This document shows, one piece after another, positions 8,452 through 17,769 of a DNA stretch of 56,790 bases. Position 1 is the first letter of the stretch. Every line of letters starts with the position of its first letter. Under the pieces are notes generated by a model. That model worked only from the letters and a program-made list of their open reading frames with translations. It was not told the DNA's origin and ran no database searches. The DNA lies in NCBI GenBank assembly GCA_009693505.1, contig SHXD01000013.1, positions 1 to 56,790 of the forward strand, written 5' to 3'. Made by a program: the position numbers and the translations under genes. This DNA comes from Limnohabitans sp. Lineage in GTDB: Bacteria > Pseudomonadota > Gammaproteobacteria > Burkholderiales > Burkholderiaceae_C.

Positions 8452-10851
8452 ATGCAGAAAATATTGGGCCAACTGGCCATTGAAATCAAAATTCGCCCTG
8501 AGCAGGTTCAGGCGGCTGTGAGTTTGCTCGATGGTGGTGCCACCGTGCCCTTCATTGCACGTTACCGCAAAGAAGCCACTGGCGGCTTAGACGATATTCA
8601 GTTGCGTGAACTTGAATACCGTTTGGGCTATTTGCGCGAAATGCAAGAGCGTCGCGCAACCATCCTCAAAAGCATTACCGAGCAAGGCAAACTCACACCC
8701 GATTTGCAATTGGCCATCGATCAAGCGGCTACCAAGCAAGACTTGGAAGATTTGTATTTGCCCTACAAGCCCAAGCGCAGAACCAAAGGCATGATTGCCA
8801 AAGAGGCTGGCATTGAGCCGTTGGCAGATGCTTTGTGGGGCAATCCTTCTCTCAATCCGCAAGACGAAGCTCAAGCTTTTTTGAAACCTGCGGATGCCAT
8901 TGAAGGCGCAGACTTTTCAACGGTCATTGCTGTGCTGGATGGCGTGCGCGATATTTTGTCGGAGCGTTGGGCAGAAGACGCGTCACTCATTCAAGCCTTG
9001 CGAGAGTGGCTTTGGCAGGAGGGCTTGTTGACCAGCCAACTGACCTCGGGCAAAGATGAAAATCAGCCGGAAGTTGCTAAGTTCAGAGATTATTTTGATT
9101 ACAGCGAGCCCATTGGCCGTGTGCCTTCTCACCGCGCTTTGGCAGTATTCAGAGGCCGTGCTTTGGCGGTCTTGGATGCCAAACTTAGCTTGCCAGAACC
9201 AGAAGCACTCAGTGCATCTGTTGCACCCATTACCGCAACCGCCGCAGCCCAAGCAGCAAGTGCTTTGGCCGAAGGGCGTATTGCTTTGCACCTCAAATGG
9301 TCGCACAGTGCCAGACCGTCTGACGACCTCATTCGCAAAACAGTTTTATGGACTTGGCGCGTCAAACTGAGCTTGTCTTTAGAGCGTGATCTTTTTACCC
9401 GATTGCGCGAAGATGCAGAGAAGGTGGCCATCAAAGTCTTTGCAGACAATTTGCGTGATTTATTGCTAGCAGCACCTGCAGGCCCTCGTGTGGTTTTGGG
9501 ACTTGACCCTGGTATTCGCACAGGCGTGAAAGTGGCTGTGGTGGATGCCACTGGCAAACTGGTTGAAACTGCCACGGTTTATCCCCATGAGCCAAGACGT
9601 GACTGGGACGGTTCCTTGCACACATTGCTCAAGCTGAGTCAAAAACATGGCGTCAATTTGATCGCCATTGGCAATGGCACAGCCAGCCGAGAAACTGACA
9701 AGTTGGCTGCCGACCTCATCAAGCAACTCACTTCTCCTGACGGTTCTGAAATTCAGAAAGTGGTGGTGAGCGAGGCGGGTGCCTCTGTTTATTCTGCCAG
9801 TGAATTTGCCAGCCAAGAAATGCCCGATGTCGACGTCAGCTTGCGCGGCGCCGCCAGCATTGCGCGGCGCTTGCAAGATCCTTTGGCGGAACTTGTCAAA
9901 ATTGATCCTAAATCTATAGGCGTGGGTCAATACCAACACGATGTCAATCAAACCGAGTTGGCGCGCACCTTAGAAGCCGTGGTGGAAGACTGCGTGAATG
10001 CGGTGGGTGTCGATCTGAACACGGCCAGCGTTCCCTTGTTGTCGCGTGTTTCTGGTTTGTCGGGTGGCGTGGCCAAGTCAGTGGTGCGCTGGCGTGAGGC
10101 CAATGGTGCTTTTAAGAGCCGTCAAGATTTGTTGAAAGTCACGGGCCTTGGCGCTAAAACTTTTGAGCAAAGCGCTGGTTTTTTGCGCATCCGCGGTGGC
10201 AACAACCCGCTCGACATGACGGGCGTTCACCCTGAAACTTACCCTGTGGTTGAGGCCATCATGGCCAAAGTGGCGCAGCCTGTAGAGAACGTCATGGGCC
10301 GTGCTGACATGCTCAAAACATTGCGCCCTGAATTGTTTGCCAACGAGAAGTTTGGTGTCATTACCGTCAAAGACATTCTGATTGAACTTGAAAAACCTGG
10401 CCGCGATCCTCGTCCAGATTTCAAGGTGGCTAGGTTCAACGATGGCGTCGATGACATCCGTGACTTGAAGGAAGGCATGATCCTTGAAGGCACTGTCAGC
10501 AACGTGGCTGCCTTTGGTGCCTTTGTTGATTTGGGTGTTCACCAAGATGGCTTGGTTCACGTCAGCCAGCTCAGCAACAAATTCATCACGGATGCGCGTG
10601 AAGTCGTGAAGACCGGCGACATTGTGAAAGTCAAAGTGACCGAAGTAGATGTGGCACGCAAGCGCATTGGCCTCACCATGAAACTGAACGATGCCGCACC
10701 TGCCAATGCGCATCGCACCAGAGAAAATCGTTTTGAGGGTGGCCCTCGTCAGGGGCAACACGTTCATCGCTCACAAGGGCCTGCACAAACGGTTAACAAA
10801 GGGCAAAGTGCCATGGCCTCTGCATTTGCCAAACTCCAAAACAAGGCTTAA
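8452..10851 (+). CDS. tex: Tex family RNA-binding transcription accessory protein
   Basis: A 799-residue protein matching Tex along its full length: N-terminal helical region (L-L-D-G-G-A-T-V-P-F-I-A-R-Y-R-K-E-A-T-G at about 23-42), a YqgF/RNase-H-like domain (L-G-L-D-P-G-I-R-T-G-V-K near 347-358), helix-hairpin-helix repeats (S-R-V-S-G-L-S-G-G-V-A, V-T-G-L-G-A-K-T-F-E), and an S1 RNA-binding domain (about 665-740, G-T-V-S-N-V-A-A-F-G-A-F-V-D-L-G). Tex binds nucleic acid and affects transcription and stress tolerance in other bacteria. The C-tail is basic and Gln-rich. The ribosome site is weak. The next gene starts 4 bases after the stop. Confidence 0.96.
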   Translation: MQKILGQLAIEIKIRPEQVQAAVSLLDGGATVPFIARYRKEATGGLDDIQLRELEYRLGYLREMQERRATILKSITEQGKLTPDLQLAIDQAATKQDLEDLYLPYKPKRRTKGMIAKEAGIEPLADALWGNPSLNPQDEAQAFLKPADAIEGADFSTVIAVLDGVRDILSERWAEDASLIQALREWLWQEGLLTSQLTSGKDENQPEVAKFRDYFDYSEPIGRVPSHRALAVFRGRALAVLDAKLSLPEPEALSASVAPITATAAAQAASALAEGRIALHLKWSHSARPSDDLIRKTVLWTWRVKLSLSLERDLFTRLREDAEKVAIKVFADNLRDLLLAAPAGPRVVLGLDPGIRTGVKVAVVDATGKLVETATVYPHEPRRDWDGSLHTLLKLSQKHGVNLIAIGNGTASRETDKLAADLIKQLTSPDGSEIQKVVVSEAGASVYSASEFASQEMPDVDVSLRGAASIARRLQDPLAELVKIDPKSIGVGQYQHDVNQTELARTLEAVVEDCVNAVGVDLNTASVPLLSRVSGLSGGVAKSVVRWREANGAFKSRQDLLKVTGLGAKTFEQSAGFLRIRGGNNPLDMTGVHPETYPVVEAIMAKVAQPVENVMGRADMLKTLRPELFANEKFGVITVKDILIELEKPGRDPRPDFKVARFNDGVDDIRDLKEGMILEGTVSNVAAFGAFVDLGVHQDGLVHVSQLSNKFITDAREVVKTGDIVKVKVTEVDVARKRIGLTMKLNDAAPANAHRTRENRFEGGPRQGQHVHRSQGPAQTVNKGQSAMASAFAKLQNKA

Positions 10852-10854
10852 GGT

Positions 10855-11940
10855 GTGAAAGCCCTTTGCATTTTCGCGGGTCCAGATGCAAAGCAACACC
10901 TGTCTCAGCATGGTTTGAGTGCTGCGGACATAGGCGTCATACCTGCTGCCGCGGGTGGGCCTAAAGGTTTAATTCTAGGCCCCCTAGACCGTTTTATATT
11001 CAACGAATGGTTGCCAACAAGTCATCAACCAGTCGATTTGGTAGGCGCTTCTATTGGCGCTTGGCGTATGGCCACGGCTTGCATGCCAGACAGTCAAGCA
11101 GGGCTGCTTAGACTTGAAAAAGATTACATTCAGCAACATTACGCTTTAAAGCCGGGTGAAAAATTTCCAAGCGCGCAACAAGTGAGCGATTCTTTTCGAG
11201 AGAACTTGGATGTGTTTTACGGTGGGAGCATTGAGTCCTTGTTGACGCATCCACGCTACCGACTTCATGTGCTCACATCTCGCGGCAAAGGCTTGCTGAA
11301 GCGCGAACACAGTGTGCTCAGTCCGCTGGGATATGGCGCCGCATTTTTAAGCAATGTCATCCATCGCAAAGCCATGGGCGCTTGGCTTGAGCGAGTTGTA
11401 TTTTCTTCGTCAGGCGCTTTGCCCTTTGGCACGCAAGATTATCCAACCCGTCATTTGTCATTGACACCTGGCAATTTCATGGACGTCCTGCAAGCCAGCT
11501 GCGCCATTCCATTCGCATTGAAGTCGGTACACGACATTGAAGGCGCCCCATCAGGCGCTTATTGGGATGGCGGCATCACGGATTACCACTTGCACCTTGA
11601 TTGGCAAGCCAGCGCTGCATCTGTCAAACAAAGCAGGCTTGTTTTGTACCCTCATTTTCAAAAATCTGTGGTACCGGGTTGGCTGGACAAACGATTGAAA
11701 TGGCGTCACAAGGCCACGTCATTTTTAGACAACACGGTGGTGTTGGCACCCAATCCAGAATGGGTGAAAACATTGCCCAACGGCAAGCTGCCAGACCGAA
11801 AAGACTTTTCAACCTACGGCCAAGATTTGAAATCTCGTGTGAAAGTTTGGCAAGCTGCAGTGACGGCCAGTGAGCAAATGGCCGAAGAGTTTGCAGCTTG
11901 GCTTCGTCAGCCTCAGATGTCACAGGTTCAAGACCTCTGA
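10855..11940 (+). CDS. patatin-like phospholipase family protein
   Basis: A 361-residue protein with the patatin serine-aspartate dyad: oxyanion loop A-A-G-G-P-K-G (33-39, a G-G-x-K-G variant), nucleophile Ser67 in G-A-S-I-G, and Asp238 in W-D-G-G-I-T-D. Such enzymes hydrolyse acyl esters of lipids. No signal peptide is visible, so it is probably cytoplasmic or peripheral to the membrane. The start is GTG at 10855 with AAGG 5 bases upstream, only 4 bases after tex, suggesting co-transcription. Its stop touches the stop of the convergent alcohol dehydrogenase gene with no spacer. Confidence 0.86.
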   Translation: MKALCIFAGPDAKQHLSQHGLSAADIGVIPAAAGGPKGLILGPLDRFIFNEWLPTSHQPVDLVGASIGAWRMATACMPDSQAGLLRLEKDYIQQHYALKPGEKFPSAQQVSDSFRENLDVFYGGSIESLLTHPRYRLHVLTSRGKGLLKREHSVLSPLGYGAAFLSNVIHRKAMGAWLERVVFSSSGALPFGTQDYPTRHLSLTPGNFMDVLQASCAIPFALKSVHDIEGAPSGAYWDGGITDYHLHLDWQASAASVKQSRLVLYPHFQKSVVPGWLDKRLKWRHKATSFLDNTVVLAPNPEWVKTLPNGKLPDRKDFSTYGQDLKSRVKVWQAAVTASEQMAEEFAAWLRQPQMSQVQDL

Positions 11941-13077
11941 TTACATAGATGCCGTTAACATTTCTCTGTATTCCTCGGGAGTGGCAATGCGTGGATTGGT
12001 TTTGTGGCAATGGTCGGCCATGGCGCCATGGATGATGGCTTCAAACATAGACGTTGTGACCCCCATGGCCGCCAGACCGGTTGGCAATCCCAATCTGGCA
12101 TTCATGTCTTGAATGGCTTGTGGAATGTCTGAACCAGAGCTTAGCCCCATCACTTGTGCCATGCGGTTTAAACGATTCTCTTTTTGAACCGATTCAGCGC
12201 TGGCATTGAACTGAACCACGGCTGGCAAGAACATGGCATTCAAAGTGCCATGGTGCAGCCTGGGATTGACGCCGCCTAAGCTGTGGCTCAGGGAGTGAAC
12301 ACACCCTAGACCTTTTTGAAAAGCCATGGCACCTTGCATGGAAGCGCTCATAAGATGCATGCGGGCTTCTTTGTCTTGGCCATTTAGAGTGGCGCGTTCG
12401 ATGTGCGCCCATGCGCGTTGCAAGCCATCCAAGCCAATGCCATCGGCGGGAGGATTGAATGGGGCCGCCATGAAGGTTTCCATGCAATGGGCAATGGCGT
12501 CCATGCCGGTGGCCGCTGTGAGAAAGGGGGGCAAGCCGAATGTCAGCTCGGGATCGCAAATGGCTGCTTTGGGCACAATGAACCAAGAATGAAAGCCCAA
12601 TTTGCGGCCATCGTCGACAATCAAAATGGCACCTCTGGCCACTTCACTGCCTGTGCCGCTGGTGGTAGGCACTGCAATGAGGGGGGCCACGCGGTCTGTG
12701 ATTTTCAGTGAGCCGCCTTCAATGGTGGCGTAGGTTTTCAGTGGCCCTTCATGGGACACCGCAATGGATACGCATTTGGCGCAGTCGATGGAGGATCCAC
12801 CGCCAACGGCAATCAAACCATCGCAGCCATGGGCCTTGTAAACCTCGGTGGCCGCCCTGACTGCCGCTTCTGTTGGGTTGGAGGGCGTTTGGTCAAACAC
12901 CGCCACTTGAACACCTGGCAGCGCATCCAATGCTTTTTGCAAAACGCCTGCAGCCTTGACACCTTGGTCTGTGACGATGAGGGGTTTGTGAATACCGACC
13001 CGTTCGCACTCTTGCTTCAAGAGCTGAATGGCGCCGAAATCGATTTGAATTTGGGTGACGTAATTGATGAAGGCCAT
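11941..13077 (-). CDS. iron-containing alcohol dehydrogenase
   Basis: A 378-residue group III (Fe-ADH) dehydrogenase. It has the NAD-binding motif G-G-G-S-S-I-D (92-98), P-T-T-S-G-T-G-S-E (137-145), and likely iron ligands Asp193, His197, His261 and His276 (G-M-D-A-I-A-H, V-H-S-L-S-H, L-H-H-G). The family oxidises alcohols or reduces aldehydes, and also includes maleylacetate reductases and hydroxyacid-oxoacid transhydrogenases; the sequence does not decide the substrate. It is transcribed toward the patatin gene and divergently from the thioesterase-GNAT gene across a 73-base gap. It is one of only two - strand genes left of the dif site. Confidence 0.93.
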   Translation of the reverse strand: MAFINYVTQIQIDFGAIQLLKQECERVGIHKPLIVTDQGVKAAGVLQKALDALPGVQVAVFDQTPSNPTEAAVRAATEVYKAHGCDGLIAVGGGSSIDCAKCVSIAVSHEGPLKTYATIEGGSLKITDRVAPLIAVPTTSGTGSEVARGAILIVDDGRKLGFHSWFIVPKAAICDPELTFGLPPFLTAATGMDAIAHCMETFMAAPFNPPADGIGLDGLQRAWAHIERATLNGQDKEARMHLMSASMQGAMAFQKGLGCVHSLSHSLGGVNPRLHHGTLNAMFLPAVVQFNASAESVQKENRLNRMAQVMGLSSGSDIPQAIQDMNARLGLPTGLAAMGVTTSMFEAIIHGAMADHCHKTNPRIATPEEYREMLTASM

Positions 13078-13150
13078 AGTGGTCTCTGGTGATGCGGTAC
13101 GATTGAACTCAACTTTTTTATTTTACCCTTGTGAAACAGAAAGCCCAACC

Positions 13151-14011
13151 ATGAAAAGAAGCGACTTCCGATTTTTTCACCGTCTGCGCGTGCGCTGGGC
13201 CGAAATCGACATGCAAAAAATTGTCTTCAATGGGCATTATTTATCCTACATCGACACAGCCGTCACAGCCTATTGGGGCCGTATCGCACTGCCTTACGAA
13301 ACTGCTTTTCAATTGCTGGGCGGTGAGTTGTATGTGAAAAAAGCCACGCTTGAATACCATGCGTCTGCCGTCATGGACGACGATCTCAGCATCGGCATGA
13401 AATGCAGCAGGGTGGGCAATTCGTCCATGGTGTTTGTAGCGGGTATTTTCCGAGGTGACAAGTTGCTGGTGAGTGGCGAGTTAATTTACGTTTTTGCAGA
13501 TCCCCAAACACAAACCTCTAAACCCATACCCGAAGCCCTGCGACATATTTTGCTCATTTATGAAGCTGGACAGTCTGTGGTTGATCTCAAAATGGGTTCA
13601 TGGTCTGAAATGAAAACCATGGCCGCAGCTTTGCGGCATGAAGTTTTCGTGGACGAACAAGAAGTTCCGGTTGAACTTGAGTTGGACGAACTCGACGATC
13701 AAGCTTTGCACGCCGTGGTGCTCAACAAACTCGGCCAAGGCGTGGCAACAGGACGCCTGCTGCAGCCTCAAGCCCATGTGGCTCAAATTGGCAGAATGGC
13801 TGTTTCAAAGCCTCTGAGAGGTGGCAACCTAGGCCGTATGCTTGTAGAGGCTTTCATTGAAGCTGCACGCCAAAGAGGCGATCATGAGGTCATCTTGCAT
13901 GCTCAATGCAGCGCAGAAGGTTTTTACCGCAAGCTAGGATTCAAAACACATGGCGAGGTCTTTCAAGACGCAGGCATTGATCACATTGAAATGACGCTTC
14001 AGATAAATTGA
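13151..14011 (+). CDS. YbgC-type thioesterase fused to GNAT acetyltransferase
   Basis: A 286-residue two-domain protein. Residues 1 to about 135 form a 4-hydroxybenzoyl-CoA/YbgC-type hotdog thioesterase, with the catalytic-position Asp20 in W-A-E-I-D-M-Q-K-I-V-F-N. Residues about 145-286 form an ElaA-like GNAT acetyltransferase: A-A-L-R-H-E-V-F-V-D-E-Q, acetyl-CoA loop L-R-G-G-N-L-G-R-M-L, and a C-terminal G-F-Y-R-K-L-G-F-K. The ATG at 13151 is preferred over the upstream start of the open frame at 13064 because homology begins there and the gap then leaves room for a promoter shared with the divergent gene. Hydrolysis of acyl-CoA and acyl transfer from acetyl-CoA in one chain is notable; the physiological substrates are unknown. 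Confidence 0.88.
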   Translation: MKRSDFRFFHRLRVRWAEIDMQKIVFNGHYLSYIDTAVTAYWGRIALPYETAFQLLGGELYVKKATLEYHASAVMDDDLSIGMKCSRVGNSSMVFVAGIFRGDKLLVSGELIYVFADPQTQTSKPIPEALRHILLIYEAGQSVVDLKMGSWSEMKTMAAALRHEVFVDEQEVPVELELDELDDQALHAVVLNKLGQGVATGRLLQPQAHVAQIGRMAVSKPLRGGNLGRMLVEAFIEAARQRGDHEVILHAQCSAEGFYRKLGFKTHGEVFQDAGIDHIEMTLQIN

Positions 14012-14017
14012 TTGAGC

Positions 14018-15004
14018 TTAAAGATCTTCTAGCAAGGGGTAGGGGAGTGCCTTGAGCGTCAGGCTGGCGCCACCTGCTTGGCCCAATTGCAGCGCATGCT
14101 CTGTGGCACTGAGTTGCAGTGATGCGATGCCCCACCACTGCGGTGCTTGACCCTCAAGGGGTTCGAGCTTGCCTACACTCGAGACCATGCCGCAGGCTTG
14201 CTCGGCATCCTCAGAGGAGAAAATTTCTTGGCCTACATGCATGGGCGCGGGGCATGAAACGATGAATGCTCTGCGTTTTAAAGTACCGCGAAATTGACTT
14301 CTGGCCACAACTTCCTGGCCAGGGTAGCAGCCCTTCTTAAAGCTGACGCCGTCTACAGATTCGTAGTTCAACATTTGCGGCACAAAGGCCTCGGCGGTTG
14401 CCGTTTGAACCATGCTGATACCAGACAAGACTTCTGCAAGCTGCCACGCTTCCACGGTGATGTTGGGGTAGGGCTGGTTCAAGAATGCGGCGCTTGATGC
14501 TTCGCCTTTTAATCCGAGCCAAATAAGCCGTTGCACTTCAGTTCCGGCATTCAGTGCATTGTGTAATTTGACAAAGTAAGTTTCACCTTCTTGCGTTGCC
14601 TGCCACGGCGCTGCTTCTTTCAAAGCTGGGCAGGCAAGCAGAGCAGCTTCACCTAGCAGGCCGCGAATTTCGTAAAGCGCTGACGCATCGCTGATTTTCA
14701 ACTTGGCACGCATCACAAACATCGACAAGCGCTTGACCATGGCTTGGAGCAAATCTTGGTGGCAAACCAAGAGGTACTTTTCTTTGCTGATCTTCAGCAC
14801 CACAAAACTGCCCAACAAGCGGCCTTTGGCAGAGCAATATCCTGCAAAGCGAGCTTGTCCCTCTGGCAATAGCAAGACATCGTTGGTCAGTTGACCTTGT
14901 AAAAATGTGCCGGTATCAGGGCCTTCGGCCAAAATGAGCCCCCAATGCTGGGGCGTCAATAGGCCAGAAGGCGAGAATTTCAAATGGGGTTCAATCAGGT
15001 CCAT
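14018..15004 (-). CDS. ygfZ: YgfZ/GcvT-like folate-binding protein
   Basis: A 328-residue YgfZ-family protein, which in other bacteria supports assembly or repair of some iron-sulfur enzymes in a folate-dependent way. The family signature K-G-C-Y-P-G-Q-E is intact at 224-231, including the conserved Cys226. The N-terminus contains L-Q-G-Q-L-T-N-D-V (35-43), also typical. It is divergent from mltG across 44 bases and convergent with the thioesterase-GNAT gene across 6 bases. It is one of the two genes left of dif transcribed away from it. Confidence 0.93.
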   Translation of the reverse strand: MDLIEPHLKFSPSGLLTPQHWGLILAEGPDTGTFLQGQLTNDVLLLPEGQARFAGYCSAKGRLLGSFVVLKISKEKYLLVCHQDLLQAMVKRLSMFVMRAKLKISDASALYEIRGLLGEAALLACPALKEAAPWQATQEGETYFVKLHNALNAGTEVQRLIWLGLKGEASSAAFLNQPYPNITVEAWQLAEVLSGISMVQTATAEAFVPQMLNYESVDGVSFKKGCYPGQEVVARSQFRGTLKRRAFIVSCPAPMHVGQEIFSSEDAEQACGMVSSVGKLEPLEGQAPQWWGIASLQLSATEHALQLGQAGGASLTLKALPYPLLEDL

Positions 15005-15013
15005 GGCTGAATT

Positions 15014-15052
15014 ATGATCTCCTCTGAGAAACCCAAAGGATCCAAGGTTTGA
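15014..15052 (+). other. possible 12-codon leader reading frame overlapping the mltG start
   Basis: ATG at 15014 opens 12 codons that end in TGA at 15050-15052, overlapping the TTG start of mltG (15049-15051) as TTGA. This would allow translational coupling of a weak start. There is no strong ribosome site before the ATG and no evidence that it is translated. Confidence 0.25.
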
Positions 15053-16131
15053 GTCGCCCCGCTTCTAAAGCTCAAAAAAGCATTACTTCACGAAAGAAAG
15101 CTTCGTGGGGCGTATTTCTGACCCTGTCGACTTTGATGCTGGTGGCTGTTTTGGCGGCTGCTCTGGCTTGGCTTCATTTGCCCATGGGTTTCAAACCCCA
15201 ACTTTTAAGCACATCACCCAGCCCGCAGGCACTCGATTTGTCCATTGAGCTTGGAACCTCGCCCAAAGGCGTGGCACAAGCCATTGCGGATGCGGGCGCC
15301 GATGTTTCTCCCCCATTGCTTGTGCTGTGGTTTAGGCTGTCTGGGCAAGATCGTGCCATCAAAGCAGGCAGCTATGAAATCATGTCAGAGATGTCACCTC
15401 GCATGGTTTTGAACATGCTGGCCCGTGGCGAGGAAAGCCTGCGTTATGTGACCCTGGTGGAGGGTTGGACTTTCAAGCAGGTCAAGCAAGCCTTGGCTAA
15501 GGCTGAAACCCTGAAAGGCAGCACACAAGGCATGTCGGATGCTCAAATCATGGCGCAATTGGGTCGTCCCAATATGCACCCTGAAGGGCGCTTCTATCCC
15601 GACACCTACAGCTACTCAAAGGGCTCGAGCGACCTTGCTTTGATGAACCGCGCACTCAAAGCCATGGACCTTCAGTTGACCAAGGTTTGGGCGCAAAAGT
15701 CAGCCAATTTGCCCCTCGTCAGTCCAGATGAGCTTCTCAGTTTGGCCAGCATTGTTGAAAAAGAAACAGGCCGTGCCAGCGACCGTCCTTTCATTTCATC
15801 TGTGTTTCACAACCGACTCAAAATTGGCATGCGCCTGCAAACCGACCCCACCGTGATTTACGGTTTGGGCGATGCCTTTGATGGCAATTTAAGGCGCGTC
15901 GATTTGCGTACCGATACGCCTTACAACACCTACACGCGTGCAGGTTTGCCTCCCACGCCCATTGCCATGCCGGGTAAAGCGGCTTTGAAGGCTGCCTTGG
16001 AGCCTGCACCGTCCAACTTTCTTTATTTTGTGGCGAAAGGCGATGGCAGCAGCCATTTCAGCCAGTCGCTGAACGAGCACAATAACGCGGTGAACAAATA
16101 CCAACGCGGAATTAACAAACAGGATCCCTGA
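15049..16131 (+). CDS. mltG: endolytic murein transglycosylase MltG
   Basis: A 360-residue inner-membrane protein with one N-terminal helix (about 19-42, basic residues before it), then a periplasmic LysM-like part and a YceG domain. The active-site signature A-S-I-V-E-K-E-T (about 233-240) with R-L-Q-T-D-P-T-V-I-Y-G after it is intact. MltG cuts nascent glycan strands and helps set their length. The best start is TTG at 15049, with AAAGGA 8 bases upstream; it overlaps the stop of a possible 12-codon reading frame starting at 15014. No ATG lies in a suitable place before the membrane helix. tmk follows after 3 bases. Confidence 0.93.
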   Translation: MSRPASKAQKSITSRKKASWGVFLTLSTLMLVAVLAAALAWLHLPMGFKPQLLSTSPSPQALDLSIELGTSPKGVAQAIADAGADVSPPLLVLWFRLSGQDRAIKAGSYEIMSEMSPRMVLNMLARGEESLRYVTLVEGWTFKQVKQALAKAETLKGSTQGMSDAQIMAQLGRPNMHPEGRFYPDTYSYSKGSSDLALMNRALKAMDLQLTKVWAQKSANLPLVSPDELLSLASIVEKETGRASDRPFISSVFHNRLKIGMRLQTDPTVIYGLGDAFDGNLRRVDLRTDTPYNTYTRAGLPPTPIAMPGKAALKAALEPAPSNFLYFVAKGDGSSHFSQSLNEHNNAVNKYQRGINKQDP

Positions 16132-16134
16132 TTC

Positions 16135-16767
16135 ATGCGCCAAGCCTGGTTTATCAGTTTTGAAGGCATTGATGGTGCCGGCAAGTCAACCCACATTGAG
16201 GGTTTGGCCCAGTGGTTCAAAAGCCGCGGTCATGTGGTCACGCTAACGCGTGAGCCTGGCGGCACGCCTTTGGCTGAAAAATTTCGAGCGCTGGCATTGC
16301 ACGAATCGATGGACCCCTTAACCGAAGCCTTGCTCATGTTTGCAGCCAGACGTGAACATTTAATCAATGTCATCGAACCGGCACTGGCAAGAGGTGAAGT
16401 GGTTCTTTGCGATCGCTTTACCGATGCTACTTTTGCTTACCAAGGCGGCGGCCGCGGTTTCGATTGGGACGTTTTGAAATCACTCGAAAAGATGGTGCAA
16501 CAGGTTCCAGCCAGCACATTGCGTCAACCCGATCTGACCATTTGGTTTGACCTACCGCCCTCGGTGGCAGCAGCGCGTTTAAGTGCCGCCCGTGTGCCTG
16601 ATAAATTTGAATCTCAACCTCAATCTTTCTTTCAGTCTGTGAGGGAAGGCTATGCCAAAAGAATGCAAGAAGCGCCCTCGCGATTTGCGCAAATTCCTGC
16701 CGACCAATCGCGCGATGCAGTTTGGGCCGATGTTTTGAAGGCCGTTGAAACGGCCTATGCTAAATGA
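16135..16767 (+). CDS. tmk: thymidylate kinase
   Basis: A 210-residue dTMP kinase, making dTDP from dTMP and ATP. It has the P-loop G-I-D-G-A-G-K-S-T (11-19), the D-R-F motif at Asp93 followed by A-Y-Q-G-G-G-R-G, and a lid region with R-V-P-D-K-F-E. Length is normal. It starts 3 bases after mltG and its stop overlaps the holB start by four bases (ATGA at 16764), the common mltG-tmk-holB order of proteobacteria. Confidence 0.97.
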   Translation: MRQAWFISFEGIDGAGKSTHIEGLAQWFKSRGHVVTLTREPGGTPLAEKFRALALHESMDPLTEALLMFAARREHLINVIEPALARGEVVLCDRFTDATFAYQGGGRGFDWDVLKSLEKMVQQVPASTLRQPDLTIWFDLPPSVAAARLSAARVPDKFESQPQSFFQSVREGYAKRMQEAPSRFAQIPADQSRDAVWADVLKAVETAYAK

Positions 16768-17768
16768 TTGACTTAGCGCCCTGGATTCAAAAACAAACGC
16801 TGGCTTTGCTTTCGCAAAAAGGCCATGCGTGGCTGCTTCAAGGCCCTTCAGGTTTGGGTCAGTACGAATTGGCAACGGCCATTGTCAGTGCTTGGTTGTG
16901 CGAGTCTGACAATGCATTGCTGCAAGGCGCTTGTGGCCATTGCGGCAGCTGTCACGCGCTCAGTGTGCATACGCATGCCGACTTGTTTGTGCTCATGCCA
17001 GAAACTATATTGATCGATTTAGGTTGGCCCTTGAGCGAAAAAGCGCAGTCTGAAATTGACAATAAAACACGCAAACCCAGCAAAGAAATTCGCATTGACG
17101 CCATGCGAGATGCCATCGAGTTTTCACAGCGTACCAATGCGCGAGGCAAGGGCAAGGCAGTCTTGGTATTTCCGGCCGAGCGCATGAACCATGTCACCGC
17201 CAATGCCTTGCTGAAAACTTTAGAAGAGCCGCCAGGCGACGTGAAATTTGTTCTGGCCACAGAAGCTGCGCACCAATTGCTGCCCACCATTAGAAGCCGT
17301 TGCTTGAGTCACACCATGGCCTGGCCTTTAACGGCAGAAGCCGTGACTTGGCTACAAGGCCAAGGCCTGTCATCTGAAGATGCACAAGCCCTGCTCAAAG
17401 CAGCGGGTGGTCGGCCCGATGAAGTTTTGAAGCAACGTAATTTGGGTCAGACCATGCCGTGGTGGTCCAAGTTTCCTGAAGCCATGATGGCGGGTGACGC
17501 AAGCTATTGTTCCAATTTGCCGCCTTCAGAAGTGATTGATGCCTTGCAAAAGTTGTGTCACGATTTGCTCATGGTACAAACGCAGGCCAGCTTGCGCTAT
17601 TTCAATGAAGCGGATCTGCCCAAATTGAAAGTTTCGTCTGTGCAACTGACGGCCTGGTTTAAACGTTTGTCTCAAGCGGCCAAAACTTCTGAGCATCCTT
17701 TCAATGCGGGCCTGATGCTTGAAGCGCTTTGCACTGAGGCACGCGAAGTCATGAACAGCACCACCTAA
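16764..17768 (+). CDS. holB: DNA polymerase III delta-prime subunit
   Basis: A 334-residue clamp-loader delta-prime subunit. It has the RecA-like N-terminal fold with a zinc module whose likely ligands are Cys46, Cys57, Cys60 and Cys63 (C-G-H-C-G-S-C), and the sensor region L-L-K-T-L-E-E-P-P. The P-loop is degenerate (G-P-S-G-L-G-Q-Y, with Gln33 in place of Lys), as expected because delta-prime does not hydrolyse ATP in the clamp loader. Overlap with tmk and the 1-base gap to the TatD-family gene indicate one operon. Confidence 0.94.
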   Translation: MIDLAPWIQKQTLALLSQKGHAWLLQGPSGLGQYELATAIVSAWLCESDNALLQGACGHCGSCHALSVHTHADLFVLMPETILIDLGWPLSEKAQSEIDNKTRKPSKEIRIDAMRDAIEFSQRTNARGKGKAVLVFPAERMNHVTANALLKTLEEPPGDVKFVLATEAAHQLLPTIRSRCLSHTMAWPLTAEAVTWLQGQGLSSEDAQALLKAAGGRPDEVLKQRNLGQTMPWWSKFPEAMMAGDASYCSNLPPSEVIDALQKLCHDLLMVQTQASLRYFNEADLPKLKVSSVQLTAWFKRLSQAAKTSEHPFNAGLMLEALCTEAREVMNSTT

Positions 17769-17769
17769 T

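Noticed and set aside
16840-16870. Loss of the Walker A lysine in HolB (Gln33) as a possible defect.
   Set aside because: Delta-prime subunits normally lack a working P-loop, so this is expected and not unusual.
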